A stretch of DNA of 64,000 nucleotides, taken from NCBI RefSeq assembly GCF_005491205.1, contig NZ_CP028035.1:682001-746000 (forward strand). The letters run 5' to 3'. The notes beneath the pieces are model-generated. The model was not told where the DNA came from, made no database searches, and was given only the letters and a program-made list of their open reading frames with translations. The translations under genes and the position numbers were made by a program. Source of the DNA: Nissabacter sp. SGAir0207. GTDB taxonomy: Bacteria; Pseudomonadota; Gammaproteobacteria; Enterobacterales; Enterobacteriaceae. Within the stretch, counting starts at the first letter, position 1. The number at the start of each line of letters is the position of its first letter. Positions 54,701 through 64,000 of this stretch are shown here, piece after piece.

Positions 54701-55151
54701 GGATGGCATATTGCTGTGGATTGAGCATTTGGCGTATTGTGCATCGGGGGGCGAGGGGGCCAGCCGCAGCTATGGCCGCAAGGAGAGCGAGTGGCACTTC
54801 CCGCCGCTGCCGGCCGACGAGGCGGCGCAGCTGCTGGGGCAACTGATTGAGGGTTACCGCCAAGGGATGCGCGAGCCGCTGCTATTGCTGAACAAGAGCG
54901 GCTGGGCCTGGCTCAACCAGTGTTATGATTCCCAGACCGGTGAGATCAAGCGCGACGATGAGACGCAGGGCAAGGCGCGCGGCAAGCTGTTGCAGGCGTG
55001 GCTGGGCGACCCGCGGATGCCCGGCGAAAGCGAGGATCCCTACCTGCAACGTGTCATCCGCCAACTGGATGAGGATGACATTATCCAGATTCAGCGTCAG
55101 GCAGAGCGCTTCTTGCTGCCCCTGATGCGCCATCATCAACCCGATGCCTGA
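51774..55151 (+). CDS. recC: Exodeoxyribonuclease V gamma subunit RecC
   Basis: 1125 residues (E. coli 1122). From the ATG at 51774 (GAGG upstream) the protein begins MFTVYHSNHLDLLKKL, as in E. coli. RecC has a dead helicase fold that scans for Chi in single-stranded DNA and a dead nuclease-like domain at the C-terminus. Family blocks such as VLVQSPGMAQWLQMQLAEE and GLPKRVFICGISALPPVYLQ are present. It works as a complex with RecB and RecD, encoded downstream with ptrA between. Confidence 0.97.
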   Translation: MFTVYHSNHLDLLKKLIAALIEGQPLADPFEQEVILVQSPGMAQWLQMQLAEEFGIAANIHFPLPATFIWEMFTRVLPGIPKESAFSKDAMTWKLMWLLPQMLPQPEFTALRHYLTDDGDKRKIHQLAARVADLFDQYLVYRPTWLEGWQRGELQPDLGEAQQWQSVLWKRLCEYTESLNQPTWHRANLYQRFISTLHQSAECPPGLPKRVFICGISALPPVYLQALQALGQHIDIHLMFTNPCRYYWGDIQNYAFLAKLQSRKRRDYLARAEVDLFRDPEQAPQLFNQEGEQALTNPLLASWGKLGRDHMYLLSQVDEIQEVQAFVELEDDSLLHAVQRDMLELDDRAVLGMTPETLASSAGKRLLDPQDRSICIHACHSPQREVEVLHDKLLTMMAEDPSLTPRDIIVMVADIDSYAPYIQAVFGNAPPERYLPFAISDRKASQAHPALQAFLSLLEMPQSRFTAEQVLALLEVPALASRFSIHEDGLRLLRLWVSESGIRWGLDDDAIRQLALPPTGQHTWRFGLTRMLLGYAMESEAGHWQGVLPYDETTGLAAELAGHLAELLMQLTRWRSLLAESRPLADWLPLCRQMLDTFFTKDVETEGVLTVIEEQWQKAINFGLSAQYPDAVPLTILRDDLAARLDQERISQRFLAGPINFCTLMPMRSIPFKVVCLLGMNDGVYPRTLPPLGFDLMAHQVKKGDRSRRDDDRYLFLEAMLSAQQRLYISFIGRSIQDNSERYASVLVTELMEYIGQSFVLPDDLDREADESERRVREHLVCWHARMPFNAENFVPGHEHQSYAKEWLPAASALGEPHPDFNQPLDPQPLEEITLDNLMRFYRHPVRAFFQMRLGVNFILEETELPDEEPFVLDSLNRYKFNSQLLNTLIEEQDVSALYDRVKASGALPYGAFGEIYWQTQSEEMGALAERVRGLRGESHSEEVALQIGGAWVTGWIHQVQADGLLRWRPAQLNAVDGILLWIEHLAYCASGGEGASRSYGRKESEWHFPPLPADEAAQLLGQLIEGYRQGMREPLLLLNKSGWAWLNQCYDSQTGEIKRDDETQGKARGKLLQAWLGDPRMPGESEDPYLQRVIRQLDEDDIIQIQRQAERFLLPLMRHHQPDA

Positions 55152-55182
55152 AGGCAGCCGGATAACCCCATGAAAGGACGCT

Positions 55183-55250
55183 GGCGCACTCCATCGCTAT
55201 ACGATGGATGCAGAAAATGCGAGAGTGCGCCGATTGGCGAAACTTTCGCC
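55183..55250 (+). other. Nested inverted repeats between recC and ptrA
   Basis: Outer arms GGCGCACTC (55183-55191) and GAGTGCGCC (55223-55231) pair perfectly. Inside lie CATCG-CTATA-CGATG (55192-55206) and GCA-GAAAA-TGC (55210-55220), giving a three-way-junction-like fold; just after it GGCGA-AACTT-TCGCC (55236-55250) forms another hairpin. There is no T run. It could be an RNA processing or attenuation structure in the recC-ptrA-recBD message, or a degenerate REP-like element. The gap is 222 bases and has no gene. Confidence 0.55.
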
Positions 55251-55373
55251 GCATAACCGGGTCTGACCCCATCGGGCCAGCCCGGCCTGACATTCGCAGC
55301 GTGCACGCAGAGTGGCCAGGCCAATTTGACGTTTACACCAGCGGTATATTTACGAAGTGATGGGAGAGTGGGA

Positions 55374-58268
55374 ATGCGAAAACAGCTTACCTGTATTTCC
55401 AGGTTACTGTTGTTAGTGGTTTTTGTTTTGCCTTTCAGTGTATTTGCTCAGGGATGGCAGCCACTGGCGGAAACAATCAACAAGAGTGAACACGATCCCC
55501 GTCACTATCAGGCGGTGAAATTGGACAACGGGATGACCGTGCTGCTGGTCTCGGATGCGCAAGCGCCGAAGTCACTGGCGGCGCTGGCGTTGCCGGTCGG
55601 CTCGCTGGAGGATCCCGACAGCCAGCTGGGGCTGGCGCACTACCTTGAGCACATGGTGCTGATGGGGTCGAAAAAGTACCCGGAGCCGGAGAACCTGGCG
55701 GAGTTCCTCAAAAAGCATGGGGGCAGCCACAACGCCAGCACCGCCTCCTACCGCACCGCCTTCTATTTGGAGGTGGAGAATGAGGCACTGGCACCGGCGG
55801 TGGATCGGCTGGCGGATGCCATCGCCGCGCCGCTGCTCGATCCGGTCAATGCCGATCGCGAGCGCCATGCGGTAAATGCCGAGCTGACGATGGCACGCTC
55901 CCGCGACGGGATGCGCATGGCGCAGGTGCGGGCCGAGACCCTCAACCCGGCGCACCCCAGCGCGCGCTTCTCCGGTGGCAACCTCGATACCCTGAAGGAC
56001 AAACCGGGTAGCGTGCTGCACGATGAGCTGACCGCCTTCTATCACCGCTACTACTCCGCCAACCTGATGGTGGGGGTGATCTACAGCAACCAGCCGCTGC
56101 CGGCGCTGGGGCAACTGGCGGCGGAGACCTTCGGGCGCATCGCCAACCATGATGCAACGGTGCCAGCCATCACCGCACCGACCCTGACGGCCGCGCAGAA
56201 GGGCATCATGATCCACGTGGTGCCCGCCCAGCCACGCAAACAGCTCAAGCTGGAGTTCGCGATTGACAATAACAGTCAGGCGTTCCGCAGCAAAATCGAC
56301 ACCTACATCAGCTACCTGATTGGCAACCGCAGCCCCGGCACCCTCTCTGACTGGTTGCAGAAGCAGGGGCTGGCAGACGCCATCAACGCCGGGGCCGATC
56401 CGCTGGTGGATCGCAACCAAGGCGTGTTTGCCATCTCGGTCTCGCTGACGGACAAGGGGCTGGCGCAGAAGGATGAGGTGATCGCCGCCATCTTCAACTA
56501 CCTCGCGCTGCTGCGCCGCGACGGCATCAGCCAGAGCTATTTCGATGAGATTGGCCATGTGCTGAACCTCGATTTCCGCTACCCGGCCATCACCCGCGAC
56601 ATGAACTACATCGAATGGCTGGTGGACACCCTGCTGCGGGTGCCGGTCAACCATGCGCTGGATGCGCCCTATCTGGCTGACCGCTATGATCCGCAAGCCA
56701 TCAGCCAGCGGCTGGACCAATTGACGCCGCAAAACGCCCGCGTCTGGGTGGTCAGCCCGGATCAGCCACACAACCGTACCGCCTACTTTGTGGACGCACC
56801 CTATCAGGTCGAGCCGATCGCCCCGGCACAGTATGCGCGCTGGCAACAGTTGGGCAGCCAGATCGCCCTGACCCTGCCAGCGCTCAACCCCTACATCCCG
56901 GATGACCTGTCGCTGATCAAGGCTGACCCGCAGGCTACGCGCCCGCAGCTGGTGGTAGATGAGCCGGGGCTGCGCGCGCTCTACATGCCGAGCCGCTACT
57001 TCGGCGATGAGCCGCGTGCTGACATCACCTTTGCCTTCCGCAACCCGACGGCGCTCGACTCCGCCCGCCATCAGGTGATGTATGCGCTCACTGACTATCT
57101 GGCGGGCCTCTCTCTGGATCAGTTGAGCTATCAGGCCTCGATTGGCGGCATCAGCTTCTCCACCTCGCCGGACAACGGGCTGGTGTTCAACGCCAATGGC
57201 TACACCCAGCGCCTGCCGCAGTTGCTGACCTCGCTGGTGGAGGGCTACTCCAGCTTTACGCCAACCGACGAGCAGCTGGCGCAGGCGAAGTCTTGGTATC
57301 GCGAAAAGCTGGACTCCGCCGAACGTGGCAAGGCGTTTGAACAGGCGATCATGCCGGTGCAGATGCTGTCACGCATCCCCTACAGCGAACGGGCCGCGCG
57401 GCGCGCGATGCTGGATGGCATCACGGTGCAGGATATTGTTGCCTACCGCGACAGCCTGCTGCATCTGGCCGCCCCTGAGGTGATGGTGGTCGGCAACATG
57501 ACGCCGGAGCAGGTGCAGGCGCTGGCGCGCTCGCTGAAGACCCAGCTCGGCTGCACCGGCAAGGCGTGGTGGCACGGCAAGGAGGTGGTGATCGAGAAGC
57601 AACAGCTCGCCCTCCTGCAACAGAACAGCACGGGCAGCGACTCGGCGCTGGCCGCGGTGTTTGTGCCGCCGGGCTATGACGAGGTGAAAAGCATGGCCTA
57701 CAGCGCGCTGCTGGGGCAGATTATCCAGCCTTGGTTCTACAGCCAGCTGCGCACCCAGGAGCAACTGGGCTATGCGGTGTTCGCCTTCCCCATCTCTGTG
57801 GGCAAACAGTGGGGGATGGGCTTCCTGTTGCAGAGCAGCAACCAGTCGCCGGCCTACCTCTATACCCGTTATCTCGATTTCTTTACCCAGGCCGATAAGC
57901 GTCTGGCCAGCATGAGCAATGAGGATTTTATGCAGTACCGTCAAGGGATGATCAATGAGCTGACCCAGCGCCCACAGACCCTGAGTGAGGAGGCCGGCCG
58001 GTTCAGCAATGACTTCAGCCGTGGCAATTTCGCCTTCGATACCCGTGACAAGGTATTGAAAGTGCTGGGCAGTCTGACGCGCGAACAGCTTCATACCTAC
58101 TATCGGCAAGCGGTCATGGCCCCTGAGGGGCTGGCGCTGCTGTCGCAGTTGCAGGGCAGTGGCACCGAGCCGGGGAAAGCTGGCTTTGCCGCGCCGCAGG
58201 GCTGGACGCGCTATGAGAACGTCACCGGCCTGCAGGCTACCCTGCCGCAAAAGGTGAACGGGCAATGA
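55374..58268 (+). CDS. ptrA: Protease III (pitrilysin)
   Basis: 964 residues (E. coli 962). The start at 55374, after GGGAGAGTGGGA, gives a signal peptide (RLLLLVVFVLPFSVFAQ, cleavage near residue 26). The inverzincin motif HYLEHM (HxxEH) with the downstream Glu in ELTMARSRDG forms the zinc site. It is a periplasmic M16 metalloprotease that cleaves small proteins and peptides. Lies between recC and recB as in E. coli; the stop overlaps the recB start by ATGA. Confidence 0.97.
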   Translation: MRKQLTCISRLLLLVVFVLPFSVFAQGWQPLAETINKSEHDPRHYQAVKLDNGMTVLLVSDAQAPKSLAALALPVGSLEDPDSQLGLAHYLEHMVLMGSKKYPEPENLAEFLKKHGGSHNASTASYRTAFYLEVENEALAPAVDRLADAIAAPLLDPVNADRERHAVNAELTMARSRDGMRMAQVRAETLNPAHPSARFSGGNLDTLKDKPGSVLHDELTAFYHRYYSANLMVGVIYSNQPLPALGQLAAETFGRIANHDATVPAITAPTLTAAQKGIMIHVVPAQPRKQLKLEFAIDNNSQAFRSKIDTYISYLIGNRSPGTLSDWLQKQGLADAINAGADPLVDRNQGVFAISVSLTDKGLAQKDEVIAAIFNYLALLRRDGISQSYFDEIGHVLNLDFRYPAITRDMNYIEWLVDTLLRVPVNHALDAPYLADRYDPQAISQRLDQLTPQNARVWVVSPDQPHNRTAYFVDAPYQVEPIAPAQYARWQQLGSQIALTLPALNPYIPDDLSLIKADPQATRPQLVVDEPGLRALYMPSRYFGDEPRADITFAFRNPTALDSARHQVMYALTDYLAGLSLDQLSYQASIGGISFSTSPDNGLVFNANGYTQRLPQLLTSLVEGYSSFTPTDEQLAQAKSWYREKLDSAERGKAFEQAIMPVQMLSRIPYSERAARRAMLDGITVQDIVAYRDSLLHLAAPEVMVVGNMTPEQVQALARSLKTQLGCTGKAWWHGKEVVIEKQQLALLQQNSTGSDSALAAVFVPPGYDEVKSMAYSALLGQIIQPWFYSQLRTQEQLGYAVFAFPISVGKQWGMGFLLQSSNQSPAYLYTRYLDFFTQADKRLASMSNEDFMQYRQGMINELTQRPQTLSEEAGRFSNDFSRGNFAFDTRDKVLKVLGSLTREQLHTYYRQAVMAPEGLALLSQLQGSGTEPGKAGFAAPQGWTRYENVTGLQATLPQKVNGQ

Positions 58269-61200
58269 GTACGGCCATCCCGCTGCCGCTTGATCCCCTG
58301 ACACTGCCGCTCTCTGGGGAGCGGCTGATTGAGGCGTCAGCCGGTACCGGCAAAACCTTTACCATCGGCATCCTCTATTTGCGCCTGCTGCTCGGGCTGG
58401 GCGGCGCGGCGGCCTTCCCCCGGCCGCTGACGGTGGAGGAGATTCTGGTGGTGACCTTTACCGAGGCCGCCACCGAAGAGCTGCGTGGGCGTATCCGTGA
58501 GAATATCCACGCGCTGCGGCTGGCCTGTGTGCGCGGCAACAGCAGTGATGGCATGTTGCAGTCGCTGATGGCGGAGATGACCGATCTGGCCGACGCCGCC
58601 GCGCTGCTGCTGGCAGCCGAGCGCCAGATGGATGAGGCCGCCATCTACACCATCCACGGTTTCTGCCAGCGGATGCTGACCCATAATGCCTTCGAGTCCG
58701 GCATCCTGTTCGAGCAGACGCTGGTGCAGGATGAGACGCCGCTGCGCCGTCAGGCTTGCGCTGACTTCTGGCGTCGCCACTGCTACCCGCTGCCGATTGC
58801 AGTGGCGCGGCCGGTGGGGCAGATGTGGAGCGGGCCGGAGGAGCTGTTGCGCGACCTGACGCCCTACTTGCAGGGCGAGGCCCCGGCGCTGCGCTACCCG
58901 CCAGCCGAAGGCGAGACCCTGCTGATCCGCCATGCGCGCATCGTCGAGCGCATCACCGAGGTGAAACAGGGCTGGGCCGCGTCGGCGGCGGAACTGGGCA
59001 CGCTGATCGGTGACTCTGGCGTGGACAAGCGCAGCTACAGCAGCCGTTACCTGCCGCAGTGGCTGGAGGCCGTCGGTGCCTGGAGCCAGCTGGAGACACT
59101 GGACTACCAGTTGCCGAAGGAGCTGGAGAGGTTCAGCCAGGCGACGTTGCTGGAGAAGACCAAAAAGGGCGAGCCACCGCGCCACCCGGTGTTTGAGCTG
59201 ATTGAAAGGCTCTATGCCGAGCCGCTGTCGCTGCGTGATGTGGTGATGGCGCAGGCAATCAAGGAGATCCGCCAGTCGGTGCAGCAGGAGAAACGCCAGC
59301 GCGCCGAAATGGGCTTTGACGACCTGCTGAGTCGGCTGGATGAGGCGCTGCAATCGGCAGGCGGCGAGGCGCTGGCCGAGGCAATCCGTACCCGCTACCC
59401 GGTGGCGATGATCGATGAGTTCCAGGATACCGATCCCCAGCAGTACCGCATTTTCCGCGCCATCTACGGGCAGCAACCCCAGTGCGGGCTGCTGCTGATC
59501 GGTGACCCAAAGCAGGCGATCTACGCCTTCCGGGGCGCGGACATCTTCACCTATATGCGCGCCAGAGCCGAAGTGAATGCTCACTATACGCTTGGCACCA
59601 ACTGGCGCTCCGCCCACCCGATGGTGACCGCGGTCAACCGCTTGTTCCAGTTATCGGATAACCCCTTCATCTTTGCGCAGATTCCCTTTAGCCCGGTGCA
59701 GGCCGCCGGGCGCAACCGCGATCTGGCCTTTGAGGTGGAGGGCGCGGTACAGCCAGCGCTGCACTTCTGGCTTCAGGCGGGCGAGGGGATTGGCGTCAGT
59801 GACTACCAGCAGTTGATGGCGCGCCAGTGCGCTGGCCAGATCAGCGACTGGCTCTCCGCCGGGCAGCGTGATGCCGCCTGGCTGGTGAGCGGGGGCGAGC
59901 GCCGCGCGGTGCGCGCCTCGGACATCACGGTGCTGGTGCGTAACCGCAATGAGGCGGCGCTGGTGCGCGAGGCGCTCGGCGCGCTCGGCATCCCATCGGT
60001 CTACCTCTCCAACCGCGACAGTGTTTTTGACACCCCGGAGGCGCGCGACCTGCTCTGGCTGTTGCAGGCGGTGCTGGCGCCGGAGCAGGAGCGCGCACTG
60101 CGCAGCGCACTGGCCGCCGGCATTATGGGACTCGACGCCCGCACACTGGCGGCGCTGAGCGAGAGCGAAACGGAGTGGGATGCGCTGGTACTGGAGTTTG
60201 ACGGCTACCGCGAACACTGGGAGCGGCGTGGTGTGCTGCCGATGCTGCGCGAGCTGATGCGCAAGCGCCATCTGGCGGAAAACCTGCTGGTGAGCGAGGA
60301 GGGCGAGCGCCGCCTGACCGACTTCCTGCACTTGGGTGAGCTGTTGCAGGAGGCTTCGGCGCAACTGGAGAGCGAGTACGCGCTGGTGCGCTGGCTGGCG
60401 CAGCAGATCGCCCAGCCAGAGAGTCAGGCGGAGAACCAGCAACTGCGGCTGGAGAGCGATCGCCATCTGGTGCAGATCGTCACCATCCACAAATCCAAAG
60501 GGCTGGAGTACCCGCTGGTGTGGCTGCCCTTTATTGCCCACTTCCGCCCGCAGCAGCAGGCGCTCTACCACGATCGCCAGACCTTTGCGGCGCTGCTCGA
60601 CTTACGCGCCGAGGAGGAGAGTCAGGCGCTGGCGGAAGAGGAGCGGCTGGCAGAGGATCTGCGCCTGCTCTACGTGGCGCTGACCCGCTCGGTCTACCAC
60701 TGTAGCATCGGCATGGCCCCGCTGATTCAGGGCAACCGCAAAAAGCAGGGCGAAACCGACCTGCACCGCAGCGCGCTCGGCTACCTGATCCAGCAGGGCC
60801 AGCCCTGTGACGCCGCCGAGCTGGCGACGCGGCTGGCAGCGCTGGAGGGCGAGGGCATCGCCCTGACGCAGGTGGCCGAGCCAGCTCCGCAGCCGTGGGA
60901 GGCACCGGGCAACCCGGCGCTCACGCTGGCTGCCCGCGACTTCAGCCGCCGCGTCAGCGACAACTGGCGCGTCACCAGCTACTCCGGCCTGCAACAGCAC
61001 GGCAGTGCGTTGGCGGAGGCGCTGTTGCCACGTCTGGACATTGACGCCGCTGGCGAAAACCCCGCCGAACCGGCTCCGGGCATGACGCCGCACGCCTTCC
61101 CGAAGGGCGCGTCGCCCGGCACCTTCCTGCATAGCCTGTTTGAGGAGATGGAGTTCAGCCAGACGCCGCAGAGCGACTGGCTGGCGGAGAAACTGGTGGC

Positions 61201-61822
61201 ACACGGCTTTGGCGCGGAGTGGGGCGAAGTGCTGGCCCCGTGGCTGGAGCAGGTGCTACAGGCGCCGCTTGGGCCGCCGGGGCTGTCGTTGCGGCAGCTG
61301 ACACCGGCGATGCGTCAGGCCGAGTTGCAGTTCTACATCCCGATCCGTGGCCTGCTGCACGCCGCCGATCTGGACGCGCTGGTCAAACGGCATGACCTGC
61401 TCTCTGCCCGCTGCCCGCCCCTCGATTTCCGGCAGGTGCAGGGGATGCTGAAAGGCTTTATCGATTTGGTGTTCCGCTGGGAGGGTAAATTCTACCTGCT
61501 GGACTACAAATCCAACTGGCTGGGCGACAGTGCCGCGGCCTACACCCAACCGGCGATGGAGCAGGCGATGGCGGAGCACCGCTACGACCTGCAATACCAG
61601 CTCTACAGTCTGGCGCTGCACCGCTATTTGCGCCACCGTCTGGCTGACTATGACATTGACCGCCACTTTGGCGGGGTGATTTATCTCTTTTTGCGCGGCA
61701 TTGACCGGCAGCACCCGGATAACGGCCTGTTCCGCTGTCGGCCATCGGGAGCATTCATCGAGCAGATGGACGCCCTGTTTGAGGGCCACGCGCTTAACAT
61801 GGAGGCGGAGACACGCCCATGA
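58265..61822 (+). CDS. recB: Exodeoxyribonuclease V beta subunit RecB
   Basis: 1185 residues (E. coli 1180). SF1A helicase with Walker [14 protein letters not shown] near residue 22, [16 protein letters not shown] (motif II), [17 protein letters not shown] and ALTRSVYHC; the C-terminal nuclease domain has [24 protein letters not shown] with the metal-binding Asp and Lys. RecB is the 3'-5' translocase and only nuclease of RecBCD. ATGA overlaps with ptrA and recD. Confidence 0.98.
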   Translation: MSTAIPLPLDPLTLPLSGERLIEASAGTGKTFTIGILYLRLLLGLGGAAAFPRPLTVEEILVVTFTEAATEELRGRIRENIHALRLACVRGNSSDGMLQSLMAEMTDLADAAALLLAAERQMDEAAIYTIHGFCQRMLTHNAFESGILFEQTLVQDETPLRRQACADFWRRHCYPLPIAVARPVGQMWSGPEELLRDLTPYLQGEAPALRYPPAEGETLLIRHARIVERITEVKQGWAASAAELGTLIGDSGVDKRSYSSRYLPQWLEAVGAWSQLETLDYQLPKELERFSQATLLEKTKKGEPPRHPVFELIERLYAEPLSLRDVVMAQAIKEIRQSVQQEKRQRAEMGFDDLLSRLDEALQSAGGEALAEAIRTRYPVAMIDEFQDTDPQQYRIFRAIYGQQPQCGLLLIGDPKQAIYAFRGADIFTYMRARAEVNAHYTLGTNWRSAHPMVTAVNRLFQLSDNPFIFAQIPFSPVQAAGRNRDLAFEVEGAVQPALHFWLQAGEGIGVSDYQQLMARQCAGQISDWLSAGQRDAAWLVSGGERRAVRASDITVLVRNRNEAALVREALGALGIPSVYLSNRDSVFDTPEARDLLWLLQAVLAPEQERALRSALAAGIMGLDARTLAALSESETEWDALVLEFDGYREHWERRGVLPMLRELMRKRHLAENLLVSEEGERRLTDFLHLGELLQEASAQLESEYALVRWLAQQIAQPESQAENQQLRLESDRHLVQIVTIHKSKGLEYPLVWLPFIAHFRPQQQALYHDRQTFAALLDLRAEEESQALAEEERLAEDLRLLYVALTRSVYHCSIGMAPLIQGNRKKQGETDLHRSALGYLIQQGQPCDAAELATRLAALEGEGIALTQVAEPAPQPWEAPGNPALTLAARDFSRRVSDNWRVTSYSGLQQHGSALAEALLPRLDIDAAGENPAEPAPGMTPHAFPKGASPGTFLHSLFEEMEFSQTPQSDWLAEKLVAHGFGAEWGEVLAPWLEQVLQAPLGPPGLSLRQLTPAMRQAELQFYIPIRGLLHAADLDALVKRHDLLSARCPPLDFRQVQGMLKGFIDLVFRWEGKFYLLDYKSNWLGDSAAAYTQPAMEQAMAEHRYDLQYQLYSLALHRYLRHRLADYDIDRHFGGVIYLFLRGIDRQHPDNGLFRCRPSGAFIEQMDALFEGHALNMEAETRP

Positions 61823-63660
61823 TGACCTTACTGGAACGCGCGCTGCTGGGCGGCGCATTGAGGCCGCTGGATGTGCAATTTGCCCGTTTTCTGGCGGATG
61901 AGCGCGAGCCAGCGCTGATGCTGGCGGCGGCCTGTGTCAGCGCCGAGGCGGGCAGCGGCCACGTCTGCTTGCCGCTGACCCACCTGAGCGCCGCGGCGCT
62001 GTTTGATGGTCGCCACCCGGAGCTGGCCGGTGCCATGGGTGAGCGCATCGGTAACCCAGACCACGGACAGTGGCGCGAATGGCTGCTGGCGTGGCCAGCG
62101 GTGAGTGACGGCTCCCGCCCGACGCCGCTGGTGCTGCATGAAGATCGGCTCTACCTGCAACGGATGTGGCAGTGCGAGGCGCAGGTGGCGAGCTTTATCG
62201 CCAGCGACTGCGACCAGCCGGCGGATACGCAGGCGCTCGCCGCCATCCTGGATGCGCTGTTTGGCGCGGGCGGCGCGGAGCCGGACTGGCAGAAGGTGGC
62301 GGCCGCCGTGGCCATCACCCGGCGCATCTCCATCATCTCTGGCGGCCCCGGCACCGGCAAAACCACCACCGTCGCCAAGCTATTGGCGGCGCTGGTGCAG
62401 CTGTCTGGCGGCAAGCCACTGCGCATCCAGCTGGCCGCGCCGACCGGCAAGGCGGCGGCGCGCCTGACCGAGTCGCTGGGCAAGGCCAGCCGCGAACTCA
62501 ATCTGTCGGTCGCCATCCCGCAGGAGGCATCGACGCTGCACCGCCTGCTTGGCGCGCAGCCCAACAGCCAGCGGATGCGCCATCATGCCGCCAACCCATT
62601 GCACCTCGACGTGCTGGTGGTGGATGAGGCGTCGATGGTGGATCTGCCAATGATGGCGCGGCTGATTGCGGCCCTGCCGCCACACGCCAGGGTGATCTTC
62701 TTAGGGGATCGCGACCAGCTGGCGTCCGTGGAGGCCGGGGCAGTGCTGGGCGATCTCTGTCGCTTCGCCGAGCAGGGTTACAGTGCGTCCCGCGCTGGCC
62801 AGCTCAGCGAGTTGACCGGCTGTGCGCTTGAGGGGGCCGACCACCCGAGCCACGCCTCCGTCCGTGACAGCCTCTGCCTGCTGCGCAAAAGCTACCGCTT
62901 CGATGCCCGCTCCGGCATTGGCCGGCTGGCGAGCGCGGTGAATGCCGGGCAGGCCCCGCAGGCGCTGAAGGCGCTGGAGGGGAGCCATGAGGATGTGCGC
63001 GGCTACCCGCTGGGCAGCGCCGAGGAGTACCAGCACCTGCTGGCGGTGTGTATGGAGGAGTACCAGCCCTACCTGAAACAGGTGAACGCAGGCGGGGATG
63101 CCGCCGAGATTTTGGCACTGTTCAACCGCTTCCGCGTGCTGTGCGCCCTGCGCGAGGGGCCATTTGGCGTCAGTGGGTTGAATGAACGGATTGAGCAGGC
63201 GCTGAGCCGACAAGGGGTGATCCGCCGTGCGCCGGGCGCGGCCGGACGCTGGTATGCAGGCCGACCAGTGATGATCAGCCGCAATGACAGTGCGCTGGGG
63301 TTGTTCAACGGCGATATTGGCATCACGCTGCGGGACGCGCGCCACGAGCTGCGCGTCTATTTCCAGTTGCCCAACGGCGAGATCAAATCGGTGCAGCCCA
63401 GCCGCCTGCCAGCCCACGAGACCGCCTACGCGATGACGGTGCACAAGTCGCAAGGGTCGGAGTTCGACCACACCCTGCTGGTGCTGCCCAACCAGTGGCT
63501 GCCAGTGCTGACGCGTGAGCTGGTCTACACCGCCATTACCCGCGCCAAACGGCAGCTTTCGCTCTATACCAGCCAGAAGGTGTTGGCGAGCGCCATCAGC
63601 ACTCCCACCCAGCGCCGCAGCGGGCTGGGTGATCGGCTGATGCAGCCCCTCGCGTCATAG
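61819..63660 (+). CDS. recD: Exodeoxyribonuclease V alpha subunit RecD
   Basis: 613 residues (E. coli 608). SF1B helicase: Walker [32 protein letters not shown] (motif II), [19 protein letters not shown] (motif III) and [20 protein letters not shown] (motif V). It is the fast 5'-3' motor of RecBCD. Overlaps the recB stop by ATGA. Closed by a strong hairpin before the convergent argA. Confidence 0.98.
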   Translation: MMTLLERALLGGALRPLDVQFARFLADEREPALMLAAACVSAEAGSGHVCLPLTHLSAAALFDGRHPELAGAMGERIGNPDHGQWREWLLAWPAVSDGSRPTPLVLHEDRLYLQRMWQCEAQVASFIASDCDQPADTQALAAILDALFGAGGAEPDWQKVAAAVAITRRISIISGGPGTGKTTTVAKLLAALVQLSGGKPLRIQLAAPTGKAAARLTESLGKASRELNLSVAIPQEASTLHRLLGAQPNSQRMRHHAANPLHLDVLVVDEASMVDLPMMARLIAALPPHARVIFLGDRDQLASVEAGAVLGDLCRFAEQGYSASRAGQLSELTGCALEGADHPSHASVRDSLCLLRKSYRFDARSGIGRLASAVNAGQAPQALKALEGSHEDVRGYPLGSAEEYQHLLAVCMEEYQPYLKQVNAGGDAAEILALFNRFRVLCALREGPFGVSGLNERIEQALSRQGVIRRAPGAAGRWYAGRPVMISRNDSALGLFNGDIGITLRDARHELRVYFQLPNGEIKSVQPSRLPAHETAYAMTVHKSQGSEFDHTLLVLPNQWLPVLTRELVYTAITRAKRQLSLYTSQKVLASAISTPTQRRSGLGDRLMQPLAS

Positions 63661-63674
63661 ATCTGGCTTAAACG

Positions 63675-63701
63675 CACACCGGCGCCTGAGGCGCCGGTGT
63701 G
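63675..63701. terminator. Hairpin between recD and argA
   Basis: CACACCGGCGCC-TGA-GGCGCCGGTGTG, a perfect twelve-pair stem between convergent genes. No T run follows on either strand, so it may act mainly as a 3'-end stabiliser or bidirectional pause. Confidence 0.6.
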
Positions 63702-63704
63702 GCA

Positions 63705-64000
63705 TTAGAGGTCGGCCAACAGGATCTTGGAACGCCGCTGGTAGTTGTAGAGCGCCAGTTTCTCGGTGGGCAGTACGTCCACCTCCGCTGGCTGGAAGCC
63801 GCGCTCCTGGAACCAGTGGATGCTGCGGGTGGTCAGCACAAACAGCTTCTCCAGCCCCATCTGGCGCGCCTGACTGGCGATGCGCTGCAATAGCAACTCG
63901 CCACGCGAGGAGCTACGGTACTCCGGGTGCACCGCCACGCAGGCCATCTCGCCAATCTTCTCTTGTGGGAAGGGGTAGAGCGCGGCGCAGGCGATGGTCA
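63705..64000 (-). CDS. argA: N-acetylglutamate synthase, C-terminal part (continues past window)
   Basis: The last 98 residues of ArgA; the 5' end lies beyond base 64000. The GNAT domain is recognisable: [27 protein letters not shown] (acetyl-CoA loop), [18 protein letters not shown] and the end [14 protein letters not shown], as in E. coli ArgA. It makes N-acetylglutamate, the first step of arginine synthesis. Next to recD in the same order and orientation as E. coli. Confidence 0.95.
   Translation of the reverse strand, partial: TIACAALYPFPQEKIGEMACVAVHPEYRSSSRGELLLQRIASQARQMGLEKLFVLTTRSIHWFQERGFQPAEVDVLPTEKLALYNYQRRSKILLADL

Noticed and set aside
55081..55293. Small minus-strand open frames across the recC-ptrA gap
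   Set aside because: No ribosome site or similarity; they run through the inverted repeats and into the end of recC.

Overview
The window is a chromosomal segment of a GC-rich member of the Enterobacterales, most like the Serratia/Yersiniaceae side of the order. That placement rests on gene order and protein similarity to E. coli. Both ends are backbone blocks in the E. coli order: trhA, ygfZ, sdhE, ygfX, fldB, xerD, dsbC, recJ, prfB, lysS on the left, and aas, lplT, tas, ygdR, mutH, rppH, ptsP, lgt, thyA, ppdA, ppdB, ygdB, ppdC, recC, ptrA, recB, recD, argA on the right. The genus cannot be fixed from the sequence alone.

Layout. 1-1503: the end of a sugar-kinase operon (AlsK-like ROK kinase, ribokinase-like kinase). 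1508-11702: HD phosphohydrolase, TrhA, the SdhE/YgfX flavinylation pair, FldB, xerD-dsbC-recJ and prfB-lysS, with prfB read through the classical +1 frameshift. 11871-25498: an accessory stretch holding a 1039-residue modular protein of unknown function, tRNA-Gly(CCC), an SDR plus phosphomannose-isomerase-like operon with a 57-codon gene, an HxlR regulator fused by overlap to a KAS-II gene, an EIICB permease, a YddA-type ABC exporter, a secreted helical-repeat protein and an MFS transporter. 25507-34638: the lysR/lysA and galR landmarks, with a beta-glucoside PTS locus inserted between lysA and galR. 34840-38355: a PLP enzyme and a BisC-like molybdoenzyme. 38475-38568: one OmrA/OmrB-type small RNA before aas. 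38714-64000: backbone to the argA 3' end.

Working units. The inserted PTS locus encodes EIIC, a GH1 glycosidase, EIIB, an ExuR/UxuR-like GntR regulator and an acetyltransferase, opposite an AscG-like LacI repressor; no EIIA is present. Its control region carries a strong CRP site among three palindromes that match the ExuR/UxuR operator type rather than a LacI operator, spaced 31 and 63 bp apart. The mutH-rppH gap carries a DnaA-box cluster at the place where E. coli has DARS2. The recC-ptrA-recB-recD operon makes the RecBCD enzyme with protease III, and a compact set of nested inverted repeats lies between recC and ptrA.

Most of the window is ordinary backbone. The parts most deserving attention are the 1039-residue protein, the operator array with its mismatched regulator pair, the recC-ptrA RNA-like fold, the HxlR/KAS-II unit and the DARS2-like region with an internal CRP-like site.
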